NCBI GenBank assembly: GCA_964427955.1
Contig: CAYRWY010000214.1
Span: forward strand, 1-9,755
Direction of reading: 5' to 3'
Length of the DNA: 9,755 bases
From: JACRBK01 sp964427955
GTDB taxonomy: Bacteria; Chloroflexota; Anaerolineae; Aggregatilineales; Aggregatilineaceae
A model generated the notes under the pieces. That model saw only the letters and a list, made by a program, of their open reading frames with translations. It was not told the DNA's origin and did no database searches. The position numbers and the translations under genes were made by a program. Positions 1-9,710 of the stretch are shown piece after piece. Positions within the stretch are counted from its first letter, which is position 1; each line of letters starts with the position of its first letter.

Positions 1-66
1 ACGATCCGCGCCACGACGCCGCGCCTGCCCCCGGCGGAAGTGCAGATCACGATCAGGGGGCGGTAG
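1..66 (+). CDS. 3' end of an unidentified protein gene (partial, runs off the left edge)
   Basis: Reading frame 1 is open from the first base to a TAG at 64-66 and encodes 21 residues ending in PPAEVQITIRGR. Twenty of the 21 codons end in G or C, the codon bias of the confirmed genes here, and neither strand gives that pattern in another frame. This supports a real coding tail rather than chance. The piece is too short to assign a family or function. It converges with the minus-strand gene ending at 199, and a stem-loop starts 13 bases after the stop. Confidence 0.45.
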   Translation, partial: TIRATTPRLPPAEVQITIRGR

Positions 67-79
67 CCCTCACCCCTTA

Positions 80-111
80 CCCCTCTCCCATAGGAAACGA
101 TGGGAGAGGGG
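80..111. repeat. Perfect 12-bp palindromic stem-loop, probable dispersed intergenic repeat
   Basis: CCCCTCTCCCAT (80-91) pairs perfectly with ATGGGAGAGGGG (100-111) around an 8-base loop. It lies between the converging ends of the partial gene (stop at 64-66) and the minus-strand gene (stop at 199), where a bidirectional transcript end would be expected. No T-tract follows on either strand, so it is not a textbook intrinsic terminator. The preceding CCCTCACCCC and the CCCTCTCCC/GGGAGAGGG arms resemble intergenic palindromes that recur in many GC-rich bacterial genomes. The rest of the gap (112-198) is pyrimidine-rich, with a short tandem pair CTCCGCGTG/CTCCGCGTT at 150-167, and holds no gene that I can support. 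Confidence 0.6.
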
Positions 112-198
112 AAGTTAGCTCCAGGCTTTCTCTCCTCCCCCCCACTTTTCTCCGCGTGCTCCGCGTTGAATCGTTTCTCTATTTTCCGAGGATGCTTC

Positions 199-885
199 TT
201 AACCCCGTTTCAGCTTGCGCTTGGGTTTTTCGTCCGCGAAACTGTCTTCGACCGGCTCAAGCGTGAGCAGCCGGTAGCCGCGCCAGGTGCGCACCGGCGT
301 GTAGTAGAGGATGTAGCCCCGGTTGGCTTGCAGGGCTTTATAGAGCGGCTTGGGCGCGAAAATGGGCTTGTTGGCGGGCACCGGGAGCTTATCGTCGTCG
401 CTCAGGCCCCAGCGCCGCGCCACCAGCGACAGTGTGCCCAGGCGCATGGTCGTGCGCTGCACCCGGCGATCCGGCAGGCGTTCGCGTTCCATGCGGAACA
501 GCGCGATTGGGATCACGGCCAGGATCAGGCACAGCAGCACCGGCAGCACGAGCAGTTGACCGGCGGTTACCCCGACCACGGCCAGCAGGATGGCCACGGC
601 GACCAGCATCCCCGCGATCCAGCCGTAAAAGTTCCGCAAGTCCTGGTCCAGCCGGGCGATCTGCTCGGCGGTGAGCTGTCCTTCGCGGTTGAAGGCCAGG
701 TCGTCCGGGCCAAAATCCAGCGCCAGCGCCAGTTTTTGCAGGGCCTCGTCCGCGAACTCCAGCGGATCGTTGCGCGCGGCGGGGGCCAGCGGAAACTCGC
801 GCTCGTCGTCGTCGAAGTCCTCCTCCTGCGCGTCGATCCAGAGTGCCTCGTCCTGTGGCTCTACCCGTGATTCTTGTTGGTGCAT
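199..885 (-). CDS. Unrecognised two-helix membrane protein (228 aa)
   Basis: I do not recognise this family. The protein has a very acidic N-terminal region (about residues 1-85, including an EEDFDDDERE run), two adjacent hydrophobic helices (about 88-105 and 109-130), a basic stretch straight after them (RMERERLPDRRVQR) and a C-terminal cytoplasmic-type domain of about 90 residues ending in KPKRKLKRG. The N-terminal part contains a short helix-like segment, GQLTAEQIARLDQDLRNF. The ATG at 885 is preferred over a longer in-frame start at 975. It has an AGGGGTGG ribosome-binding sequence just upstream, and the longer form would add an arginine-rich leader and run up to the DegV stop. The gene is 86 bp downstream of the DegV gene on the same strand, so the two may be cotranscribed. 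No function can be assigned. Confidence 0.7.
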   Translation of the reverse strand: MHQQESRVEPQDEALWIDAQEEDFDDDEREFPLAPAARNDPLEFADEALQKLALALDFGPDDLAFNREGQLTAEQIARLDQDLRNFYGWIAGMLVAVAILLAVVGVTAGQLLVLPVLLCLILAVIPIALFRMERERLPDRRVQRTTMRLGTLSLVARRWGLSDDDKLPVPANKPIFAPKPLYKALQANRGYILYYTPVRTWRGYRLLTLEPVEDSFADEKPKRKLKRG

Positions 886-971
886 GGGTCCACCCCTGGG
901 AGCAGATTCTCTCGCCCGGCGCAGGATGCGCCAGCGTGCTGATCTTATTATACGCTCGTGGTGGATTCCGG

Positions 972-1865
972 TCACACCGGCCAGTCACCGGCGGCATAGC
1001 CGATGTCGATAGCTTTCGGGCCGACGTGCACGCCCAGGACCGGGGTGCTGAGGGCTGTTTCTAACAGGACGCAGTTAAAGTGCTGTTGAAGGCGATCTTT
1101 CAAGGTAGCGGCCAGGGCGGGCGTGGGATCGATGCCGTGGAAGACCATGGCGCGCAGTGTGCCCCCTTCGCCGACCTCGGCCAGGATGAATCTGACGAAA
1201 ACGTCCAGGGTACCTTCCAGGCTGCGCGCGCGCCCGGCTTGATAATAAGTGCCCGTGTCGGAGCCGGATTTGCACACTGAGATGACGGGGCGAATGTTGA
1301 GCGCCTGCGCGACGTGATATTTGACCGATCCAATCCGTCCCCCGCGCAGCAGAAACGAGAGATCATCCAGCGAAAACAGCAGGTTGCCGCTGGCGTGAGT
1401 CTGCTGCATGAGCGGGATAATCTGCTCGACCGTGTAGCCCTGCTCGGCAGCGCGCGCGGCGGTCACCACCTGCATCCCCAGCGCGGCGGAAATCGTCTGG
1501 CTGTCCCAGATCGTGATCGCCTGGTGAGGGAGGCTGCGCGCAGCCTGCCGGGCCGCATTGATCGTCCCGCTCAGGCGTTCGCTCAGGTGGATCGAAAGAA
1601 TCGGGGTGCCGTCGGCCCCCAGCCGGGCGTAAAGATCCTGGAAATCGTGCACCGTCGGCTGCGAGCTGGTAGGATGAACGTCCCCCGCGGCCAGCCGCGC
1701 GGCAAACTGGTTCACATCCATCTCGATCCCGCTGAGGTAGGTCTCTGTGCCAAACTGGATGCGCAGCGGCACCACCCGGATCGCATAGCGGTTGAACAGC
1801 ACAGGCGGAAGATCGCAGGTCCCGTCGGTCACGATGATCGGCGGTCGGGCCGCAGGGTTACTCAT
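972..1865 (-). CDS. DegV family protein (fatty-acid-binding, FakB-like)
   Basis: This is a 297-residue protein, the usual DegV length. The family binds a fatty acid in a two-domain fold. In Gram-positive bacteria FakB presents it to the kinase FakA for phosphorylation at the head of phospholipid synthesis, but no FakA gene is visible here. Family landmarks appear in order: IIVTDGTCDLP (10-20), PTSSQPT (65-71), SERLSGTINAA (95-105), WDSQTISAALG (120-130), LLRGGRIG (172-179) and HVGPKAIDIGY (280-290). The Thr/Ser residues of the TSSQPT and SERLSGT motifs fall where the family holds the fatty-acid carboxylate. The ATG at 1865 has an AAGGA sequence 7-8 bases upstream. The frame stays open to 1997, but the extra 44 residues do not resemble the family and overlap the intergenic promoter region. 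The protein is cytosolic. The family call is firm; the exact lipid is not. Confidence 0.95.
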   Translation of the reverse strand: MSNPAARPPIIVTDGTCDLPPVLFNRYAIRVVPLRIQFGTETYLSGIEMDVNQFAARLAAGDVHPTSSQPTVHDFQDLYARLGADGTPILSIHLSERLSGTINAARQAARSLPHQAITIWDSQTISAALGMQVVTAARAAEQGYTVEQIIPLMQQTHASGNLLFSLDDLSFLLRGGRIGSVKYHVAQALNIRPVISVCKSGSDTGTYYQAGRARSLEGTLDVFVRFILAEVGEGGTLRAMVFHGIDPTPALAATLKDRLQQHFNCVLLETALSTPVLGVHVGPKAIDIGYAAGDWPV

Positions 1866-1978
1866 GGAGGCTTCCTTTGGTGGGTTGGGTAGGATGCAAT
1901 ATAGATACAACCCCCTGGACTCGCTTGAGGTACGCGCGAAGGCCCGATCCGCTGCAACGTAGGGGGAAATTATGCGTA

Positions 1979-2005
1979 TTGAAAAGCAGACATCCATGTT
2001 ACAAT
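1979..2005 (+). promoter_or_regulatory. Candidate sigma-70-type promoter for the DUF4013 gene cluster
   Basis: TTGAAA (1979-1984) and TACAAT (2000-2005) resemble -35 and -10 hexamers. The 15-bp spacer is shorter than the usual 17, so the -35 assignment is weak. It sits in the 174-bp divergent gap, 34 bases before the start codon at 2040, in a locally AT-richer patch. A GAGGAG ribosome-binding site follows at 2026-2031. No comparably good promoter was found for the opposite-strand DegV gene. Confidence 0.4.
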
Positions 2006-2039
2006 GAACCGCGCGTGGTGAGGTTGAGGAGCGAGACCT

Positions 2040-2675
2040 ATGGATTTTGGACGCTCAATATCATTTCCTTTCGAAGACAGCGAATGGCCGGTGAAGGCCA
2101 TTGTCGGGGCCATCTTGAGCCTCATTCCCTTTTTTGCGCCGGGCTACCAGGTGCGTGTCACCCGCAACGTGATCCGGGATCGCTCACACCCGCTGCCCAA
2201 CACGAACGAACTCGGCCAGGTCTTTGTCGATGGCCTGATGGCGGGCCTGGCGGCCCTGATCTATTTTCTGCCGCTGATCATCATCGGCTGCCTGCTGGTG
2301 TTTCCCGCCATGTTGGCCGGTCAGGACGACGTGTTCGCGCTGATGTTCTGCGTGTCGATGACCTGCGTGATCGTGATGGTGCTGCTGTACGCGATCCCGG
2401 TGGGCGGGATGTACGTCATGGGCGTGATCCGCTATGCCGAAACCGGGAATTTTTCGGCCTTCATGCAGTTTGGGGCGCTCTGGCGCGACCTGATGAACAA
2501 CCTGAGCCTGATGCTCACCCTGCTGTTCTACGTGGCCGTGCTGATCGTGATCACGGCGCTCATCTCGCCCATCGCCGCGCCCACCGTGATCGGTGCGCCG
2601 CTGTTGATCTTTTGGTATCACATCGCCACCGGACATCTGGTGGGACAGGTTGGATTGCAAATTCGGGGTGAATAG
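2040..2675 (+). CDS. DUF4013 domain-containing membrane protein (first copy)
   Basis: This 211-residue integral membrane protein fits DUF4013, a family without an established function. The N-terminal pattern matches: a short FPFEDSEW lead (9-16), a first hydrophobic helix (about 18-34), then GYQVRVTRNVIRDRSHPLP (35-53), where the family has a GY..R..R.V..G...LP motif. Further helices lie at about 66-92, 99-130 (probably two) and 155-195. The segment RYAETGNFSAF (131-141) recurs as RYAETGEFSSF in the second copy downstream. The start is set by GAGGAG at 2026-2031, 8 bases before the ATG. The next gene begins one base after the stop, so translation is probably coupled. In other bacteria such proteins are annotated only as membrane proteins; a role in transport or membrane organisation would be speculation. 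Confidence 0.85.
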   Translation: MDFGRSISFPFEDSEWPVKAIVGAILSLIPFFAPGYQVRVTRNVIRDRSHPLPNTNELGQVFVDGLMAGLAALIYFLPLIIIGCLLVFPAMLAGQDDVFALMFCVSMTCVIVMVLLYAIPVGGMYVMGVIRYAETGNFSAFMQFGALWRDLMNNLSLMLTLLFYVAVLIVITALISPIAAPTVIGAPLLIFWYHIATGHLVGQVGLQIRGE

Positions 2676-2676
2676 G

Positions 2677-3036
2677 ATGCAAGAGAAAACGCGGTTGATC
2701 GCGACGGTGGTGATCTGGGTAGGGTTCACCGTCATGACTTCGACGATGCTTACCTCGGTGACCGGCCCTATCGCGACGGCGAATGGCGCGGCAGTATTCG
2801 GGATCGTCCTGATCCTGGCCGTCACGTCGCTGATCAGCACCCTGGCCGTCTGGTTAGGCGGGCATTCTGAGGAAGACGCGCGGGAGTCGCGCGCGGCCAA
2901 AGCCAAACGCACCAACCGCACCCGGGTTGACCGGCTGATCGAGTCGCTCGACGACGACGAAATCTACGACCTGGAGGCCCTGCTGCTCAGCCGCGAACAG
3001 GACGGTGAGCTGCCGCGCCGCCGCAGCAGAGAATAG
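2677..3036 (+). CDS. Small two-helix membrane protein with acidic/basic cytoplasmic tail (119 aa)
   Basis: The family is not recognised. Two hydrophobic helices (about 7-29 and 37-61) are followed by a charged, soluble tail of about 58 residues: a basic stretch around KAKRTNRTR (75-83), then a helical acidic segment (VDRLIESLDDDEIYDLEALL, 84-103) and a basic end, PRRRSRE. The acidic segment resembles short tails seen on other small membrane proteins but defines no known domain. The ATG at 2677 follows a GGGGTG ribosome-binding sequence (2665-2670) at good spacing. An in-frame TTG at 2650 would overlap the previous gene and is less likely. The gene starts one base after the first DUF4013 stop and ends 8 bases before the second DUF4013 start, so it belongs to the same operon and may act with those proteins. 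Confidence 0.75.
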   Translation: MQEKTRLIATVVIWVGFTVMTSTMLTSVTGPIATANGAAVFGIVLILAVTSLISTLAVWLGGHSEEDARESRAAKAKRTNRTRVDRLIESLDDDEIYDLEALLLSREQDGELPRRRSRE

Positions 3037-3044
3037 GCTGGACC

Positions 3045-3779
3045 GTGATCAGCCTGTCGCGCGCGCTGCGGTATCCTTTTTCCGGCTCCGACGCCGTGAC
3101 GAAGACGCTGATCGGCGGGGTGCTGGCGCTGCTGATGCCCGCGCTGCTGCCGGTGATCTGGCTGCTCGGCTACCAGCGGCGCATCATTCGCGATGTGATC
3201 GACGGACGAGACGAATCCCTGCCGGAATGGAACGACTTCGGCGGGGATTTTTTATCCGGGATCGCCATCTTCGGCGGGACGCTGCTCTACTACCTGCCCG
3301 CGTTCGTCCTGGTTGGGGCGGGCGTCCGGCTGGGGCTGGAGGCGGCGCACTTCACGCTGCCGGACGGCTTCGGGCGCAGCCTGTCCGTGGACTTCGACCG
3401 GACAGCGCTGTCGATGGTGCTGGTGTGTTTCGCGCTGGCGCTGATCTGGTTGATCCTCAGCGCGCCGCTGGTCATGACCGCCGTCGCGCGCTATGCCGAA
3501 ACCGGCGAATTCTCCTCGTTCGTGCACATCCTGGATCGCGCCGACGAAGCCTGGGCCCAGCGCCGGGCGGCAGGCGAGTTGATGCTCGCCCTGTTCCTGC
3601 TCACGCTCCTGACCCAGATCGCCTCCGCCGTGGGATCGGCCACAATCTGCCTGGTGTCCGCTTACATCCAGTTCATCAACTTCGCGGCGGTCAGCCACCT
3701 CAACGGCCAGTGGGGCGCAGTGCTCAAGCAGCACCGCCCCAAGCCCAGCGTGATCCGCCCGATCAAGCCCCTTCGCTAG
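3045..3779 (+). CDS. DUF4013 domain-containing membrane protein (second copy)
   Basis: This 244-residue membrane protein is the better DUF4013 match of the two. It has an N-terminal YPFSGSDAVTK lead (10-20), a first helix (about 22-41), then GYQRRIIRDVIDGRDESLP (42-60) and EWNDFGGDFLSGI (61-73), which follow the family pattern closely. Other helices lie at about 72-98, 121-146 and 178-217. RYAETGEFSSF (149-159) repeats the motif of the first copy, so the two are probably diverged paralogues. The start is GTG at 3045, 8 bases after the preceding stop, with only a weak AGGCTGG ribosome-binding sequence; translation may be coupled to the upstream gene. The C-terminus (KQHRPKPSVIRPIKPLR) is basic and presumably cytoplasmic. 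Function is unknown. Confidence 0.88.
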   Translation: MISLSRALRYPFSGSDAVTKTLIGGVLALLMPALLPVIWLLGYQRRIIRDVIDGRDESLPEWNDFGGDFLSGIAIFGGTLLYYLPAFVLVGAGVRLGLEAAHFTLPDGFGRSLSVDFDRTALSMVLVCFALALIWLILSAPLVMTAVARYAETGEFSSFVHILDRADEAWAQRRAAGELMLALFLLTLLTQIASAVGSATICLVSAYIQFINFAAVSHLNGQWGAVLKQHRPKPSVIRPIKPLR

Positions 3780-3791
3780 CGCGCACGGTGG

Positions 3792-3820
3792 TGGTACATT
3801 GTGTTTTCCGCGGCTATAAT
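3792..3820 (+). promoter_or_regulatory. Candidate promoter of the nucleoside-type ABC transporter operon
   Basis: A perfect -10 hexamer TATAAT lies at 3815-3820 in the 85-bp gap between the DUF4013 stop and the first permease gene. At 17-bp spacing the -35 position (3792-3797) reads TGGTAC, a poor match to TTGACA, so recognition may need an activator or another sigma factor. The start codon at 3865 lies 44 bases downstream, with an AAAAGGG ribosome-binding sequence at 3852-3858. The site suggests that the transporter genes form a transcription unit separate from the DUF4013 cluster. Confidence 0.45.
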
Positions 3821-3864
3821 GTGCCGAATGATTTTTTGTGCGTTGAAAGTGAAAAGGGCTGGTT

Positions 3865-5022
3865 ATGGCTACCACCGCACAGTCGAAAGCTCCACCTGTA
3901 CTCGCTCCGGGGCGGTTTTCCTCTCTTCAGTTTCGCTTATGGTCGGCGTTTCAGGGGTTATTGATCCCGATCCTCTCGGTGTTTACCGCCGTCATCCTCA
4001 GTTCGCTGCTGATCCTGCTGAATGGGCGCGATCCGGTCACCGCGTTTGAAGGGCTGATCGAAGGTGCGTTTCTCGAACCGCGCGGCCTGCTGGCGACCTT
4101 TCGCAACATGACGCCGCTGGTGCTGTCCGGCCTGGCGGTGGCCTTCGCCTTCAAGTGCGGGCTGTTCAACATCGGCGTCCAGGGTCAGTTGATCCTGGGA
4201 TCGGTCGCGGCGGCGTGGGTCGGTTACGCCATCAAGGGGCTGCCACCCGTGCTGCACGTCGCGCTGGCGCTGCTGGCGGCGCTGCTGGTCGGAGGGCTGT
4301 GGGCGGGGATCGCGGGGGCGCTCAAGGCGTATGCCAACGCCCACGAAGTGATCACCACTATCATGCTGAACTACATCGCCATGCAGTTTTCGGCCTGGCT
4401 GATCTCGACGCCGACCGAAGGCTTCCGGGCGGGACCGTTCGCCAGCCCGGAGGCGGCCAAAGACGCCATCGCCCGCACGCCGGACATCCTCAAGAGTGCG
4501 CAGCTTCCGGTGATCTACACTGTGCCGCCTAATTTCGACCTGCACGCCGGGGTTTTCATCGCGATCATCGCCTCGGTGGTGATCATGTTCCTGCTCTACC
4601 GGACGACCTTCGGCTTTCAGGTGCGCATGAACGGGCTGAATCCCCACGCGGCGGAGTACGCGGGGGTGAACGTCAAGCAGATCACGATCCTGACGATGTT
4701 CATCGCAGGCTGCATGGCCGGGCTGGCGGGGGGCATCCAGACGTTGGGCGTCAACCACCGCTACGAAGGCAACCAGAGTCTCGGCCTCGGCTTCGACGGC
4801 ATCACGGTGGCTTTCCTGGCCAGCAATAACCCGATCGGGATCAACCTGTCGGCGTTTTTGTTCGGCGCGATGGATGCCGGAACGACGCGTATGGCGCTGG
4901 TGTCGAACGTGGCGAAAGAACTGATCCAGGTGATCCAGGCTTTGATCCTGATGTTTGTGGCTGCCGACCAGATCATCCGGCAGATTTACCGCATCCGGGG
5001 CCCGCGCGTAAAAAAGAGCTAG
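3865..5022 (+). CDS. ABC transporter permease, nucleoside/BMP type (NupP/YufP-like)
   Basis: This 385-residue inner-membrane permease belongs to the BPD_transp_2 superfamily (branched-chain amino acid and sugar type), in the branch that imports nucleosides with a BMP-family lipoprotein. Diagnostic segments are CGLFNIGVQGQL (98-109), the helix pair around 130-155, HEVITTIMLNYIA (160-172), the cytoplasmic coupling segment NPHAAEYAGVNV (259-270) that contacts the ATPase, and GFDGITVAFLASNNPIG (309-325). A hydrophobic first helix lies at about 31-51 and a basic tail at the end. The start has AAAAGGG six bases upstream. Permease 2 starts 18 bases after the stop. It should pair with permease 2 to form the channel. 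Substrate (purine or pyrimidine nucleosides) is inferred from the family; related members may take other ligands. Confidence 0.93.
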   Translation: MATTAQSKAPPVLAPGRFSSLQFRLWSAFQGLLIPILSVFTAVILSSLLILLNGRDPVTAFEGLIEGAFLEPRGLLATFRNMTPLVLSGLAVAFAFKCGLFNIGVQGQLILGSVAAAWVGYAIKGLPPVLHVALALLAALLVGGLWAGIAGALKAYANAHEVITTIMLNYIAMQFSAWLISTPTEGFRAGPFASPEAAKDAIARTPDILKSAQLPVIYTVPPNFDLHAGVFIAIIASVVIMFLLYRTTFGFQVRMNGLNPHAAEYAGVNVKQITILTMFIAGCMAGLAGGIQTLGVNHRYEGNQSLGLGFDGITVAFLASNNPIGINLSAFLFGAMDAGTTRMALVSNVAKELIQVIQALILMFVAADQIIRQIYRIRGPRVKKS

Positions 5023-5040
5023 GCGAGAGGAAAATATTTT

Positions 5041-6045
5041 ATGAGTGAAACAGAACTGGGACTCGCCATTATCGCGACGATCAATTTTACGATCCGCTAT
5101 TCGGTGCCGATCACGCTGGGTGCGTTGAGCGGCATCCTGTGCGAGCGGTCGGGGATCGTGAACATCGCCATCGAGGGCATGATGCTGATGGCCGCGTTCA
5201 CCGGCTTCATGGCGAATGTGTATCTCAGCGAGCCGCAGATCACACCGGCGCTGCAAGCTGCGCCGGTCCGGCTGGCCCTGTCGGTCGCCGTCGCCCTGCT
5301 AACCGGGGGACTGCTGGGGCTGCTGCATGGCCTGCTGTCGATTCAATATAAGGTCAACCAGATCGTGAGCGGCACGATGATCAACATCCTGGCGCTGGGG
5401 CTGACCGGCTATTTCTACAAGCTGGATGCGCCGACGCTGGGCAAGCTGCCGAACCTGATCGACAACCCGTTTACCCAAAAAGGCTCGTGGGAATTGAAGC
5501 TCGCCCACAACCTCACGTTTTATCTGCCCTACGACATCGGGCGCATCCTGTTCGACAAAGATCTGATCACTTACCTGACGTTGGTGCTGGTCTTCGTGAT
5601 CGGCTGGGCGCTCTACCACACCACCTGGGGCCTGCGCACCCGCTCGGTGGGCGAAAACCCGCGCGCGGCGGATACGCTCGGCGTCAACGTCTACCGGGTG
5701 CAGTACACCAACCTGTTCCTGGGCGGGGCGCTGGCCGGGCTGGCGGGTGGGTTCTTGACGCTGGCTGCCGTCGGCTTGTTCGAGCAGGGCATGACCACCG
5801 GACGCGGCTTCATTGCGCTGGCGGTGATGATTTTCGGCAACTATCGGCCTTCGGGAGCTTTGAAAGGGGCGCTGCTGTTCGGCTTTGCGACGGCGCTGCA
5901 AAATCAGCTTCAGCAGTTCGGCGTCAACCTGCCGCACCAGTTGGTCGGGATGCTGCCCTACTTGCTGACGATTGTGGTGCTGGCCGGGTTCGTGGGGCGC
6001 GCGCAGCCGCCCGCCGCGGAGGGTGTGGCGTATGAGGTCGAGTGA
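5041..6045 (+). CDS. ABC transporter permease, nucleoside/BMP type (NupQ/YufQ-like)
   Basis: This 334-residue inner-membrane protein is the second permease of the same importer. Family marks are ERSGIVNIAIEGMML (35-49), the helix and glycine-rich stretch at about 77-100, YKVNQIVSGTMINILALG (103-120), the coupling segment GENPRAADTLGVNV (204-217), GGALAGLAGGFLT (228-240) and GRGFIALAVMIFGNYRPSGA (254-273). It differs from permease 1 in sequence but shares the repeated NP.AA....GV coupling motif. AGAGG at 5026-5030 precedes the ATG by 10 bases. In most relatives the ATPase gene is adjacent; here the inverted-repeat cassette begins only one base after the TGA stop. Confidence 0.93.
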   Translation: MSETELGLAIIATINFTIRYSVPITLGALSGILCERSGIVNIAIEGMMLMAAFTGFMANVYLSEPQITPALQAAPVRLALSVAVALLTGGLLGLLHGLLSIQYKVNQIVSGTMINILALGLTGYFYKLDAPTLGKLPNLIDNPFTQKGSWELKLAHNLTFYLPYDIGRILFDKDLITYLTLVLVFVIGWALYHTTWGLRTRSVGENPRAADTLGVNVYRVQYTNLFLGGALAGLAGGFLTLAAVGLFEQGMTTGRGFIALAVMIFGNYRPSGALKGALLFGFATALQNQLQQFGVNLPHQLVGMLPYLLTIVVLAGFVGRAQPPAAEGVAYEVE

Positions 6046-6046
6046 G

Positions 6047-6080
6047 TGGGTTCTTAGTTGTTAGTTTTTAGTTCTTAGTA
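6047..6080 (+). repeat. Left 34-bp inverted repeat made of TTAGTTN heptamers
   Basis: After TGGGTTC come four consecutive seven-base units of the form TTAGTTN, the last degenerate (TTAGTAA), covering 6054-6081. The repeat matches the reverse complement of 6460-6493 at 30 of 34 positions. It is AT-rich against the GC-rich genes on both sides. It begins one base after the permease 2 stop codon. Confidence 0.8.
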
Positions 6081-6112
6081 AAAACGACAGCGAGAACCCT
6101 GGGACGGGGGTT

Positions 6113-6472
6113 ATGCAGGACTATCGCAAACTGGTTGTCTGGCAGCGTGCCCATCCGTTTGTGTTGTCTGTGTATGCGGCAGTAGCCGCGTTTCCTGAGG
6201 ATGAGAAATTCGGCCTGTCCAGCCAGATCAAGCGGGCAGCGGCGTCAATTCCGGCGAATATCGCCGAAGGCTGTGGCCGGGAGACTCGCCTGGAACTGCG
6301 GCGGTCTCAGTGCATCGCGATGCGATCGGCCAGCGAATCGGATTATCACCTGCTGCTCGCGTGCGATCTCAATTTCCTGGAGAAGCCGGTCCATGAGCAG
6401 CTTAGTAAAGAGTTGGATGAAGTCCGGCGGATGCTCAACAGTCTGATTCAGTCGCTCTCTACTAAAAACTAA
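6113..6472 (+). CDS. Four-helix-bundle protein, 23S rRNA intervening-sequence (S23) family
   Basis: This 119-residue cytosolic protein has the family's usual length and signature: DYRKLVVWQRAH (3-14), FPEDEKFGLSSQIKRAA (27-43), SIPANIAEGCGRE (45-57), a third helix around 60-85 and LDEVRRMLNSLIQSL (101-115). The family was first noticed as ORFs inside intervening sequences of 23S rRNA and is structurally related to the Avd protein of diversity-generating retroelements; its biochemical role is unsettled. The ATG at 6113 follows a GGGACGGGGG ribosome-binding sequence. The final codons (STKN and the TAA stop) lie inside the right inverted repeat, so gene and repeat form one unit. It has no evident functional link to the transporter around it. 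Confidence 0.92.
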   Translation: MQDYRKLVVWQRAHPFVLSVYAAVAAFPEDEKFGLSSQIKRAAASIPANIAEGCGRETRLELRRSQCIAMRSASESDYHLLLACDLNFLEKPVHEQLSKELDEVRRMLNSLIQSLSTKN

Positions 6473-6493
6473 TCACTAACAACTAATAACCCA
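6460..6493 (-). repeat. Right 34-bp inverted repeat, overlapping the end of the four-helix-bundle gene
   Basis: On the minus strand this reads TGGGTTA followed by four TTAGTNN heptamers, mirroring the left repeat with four mismatches. The last three sense codons and the TAA stop (6470-6472) of the four-helix-bundle gene lie within it. It ends 13 bases before the ATPase start codon, just ahead of that gene's ribosome-binding sequence. Confidence 0.8.
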
Positions 6494-6506
6494 GCGGAAA
6501 AAACTT

Positions 6507-9710
<3,204 letters not shown>

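Larger units (their letters stand above)
6047..6493. mobile_element. Inverted-repeat-bounded cassette carrying a four-helix-bundle gene
   Basis: A 447-bp unit is bounded by a 34-bp imperfect inverted repeat (30 of 34 positions match) and contains a single gene that nearly fills it. It lies between permease 2 (stop at 6043-6045) and the ATPase (ATG at 6507). Removing it would leave about 14 bases between the two genes, still including a GCGGAAAA ribosome-binding sequence, which resembles the 18-base gap between the two permeases. That is the pattern of a clean insertion into an operon. No transposase is encoded and no target-site duplication is visible, so the mobility mechanism is unknown. 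It could be a miniature element moved in trans or an intervening-sequence-like element. That it is mobile is inference from the ends and the context. Confidence 0.6.

Noticed and set aside
433..674. Plus-strand open frames opposite the 199-885 gene, and long minus-strand frames opposite the ABC genes
   Set aside because: Their translations are low-complexity Arg/Ala/Gly/His/Gln-rich sequence without motifs, as expected for antisense shadows of GC-rich genes.
1898..1974. Minus-strand promoter for the DegV gene (TATATT at 1898-1903 or CATAAT at 1969-1974 on that strand)
   Set aside because: Neither has a credible -35 hexamer at proper spacing, so I do not list it.
1866..1997. N-terminal extension of the DegV protein to 1997
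   Set aside because: The extra residues do not resemble the family, and a good ribosome-binding sequence points to the ATG at 1865.
6054..6081. CRISPR or telomere-like array from the TTAGTTN heptamers
   Set aside because: There are only four contiguous degenerate units without spacers, mirrored at the other end of a gene; they serve as ends of an inverted repeat.
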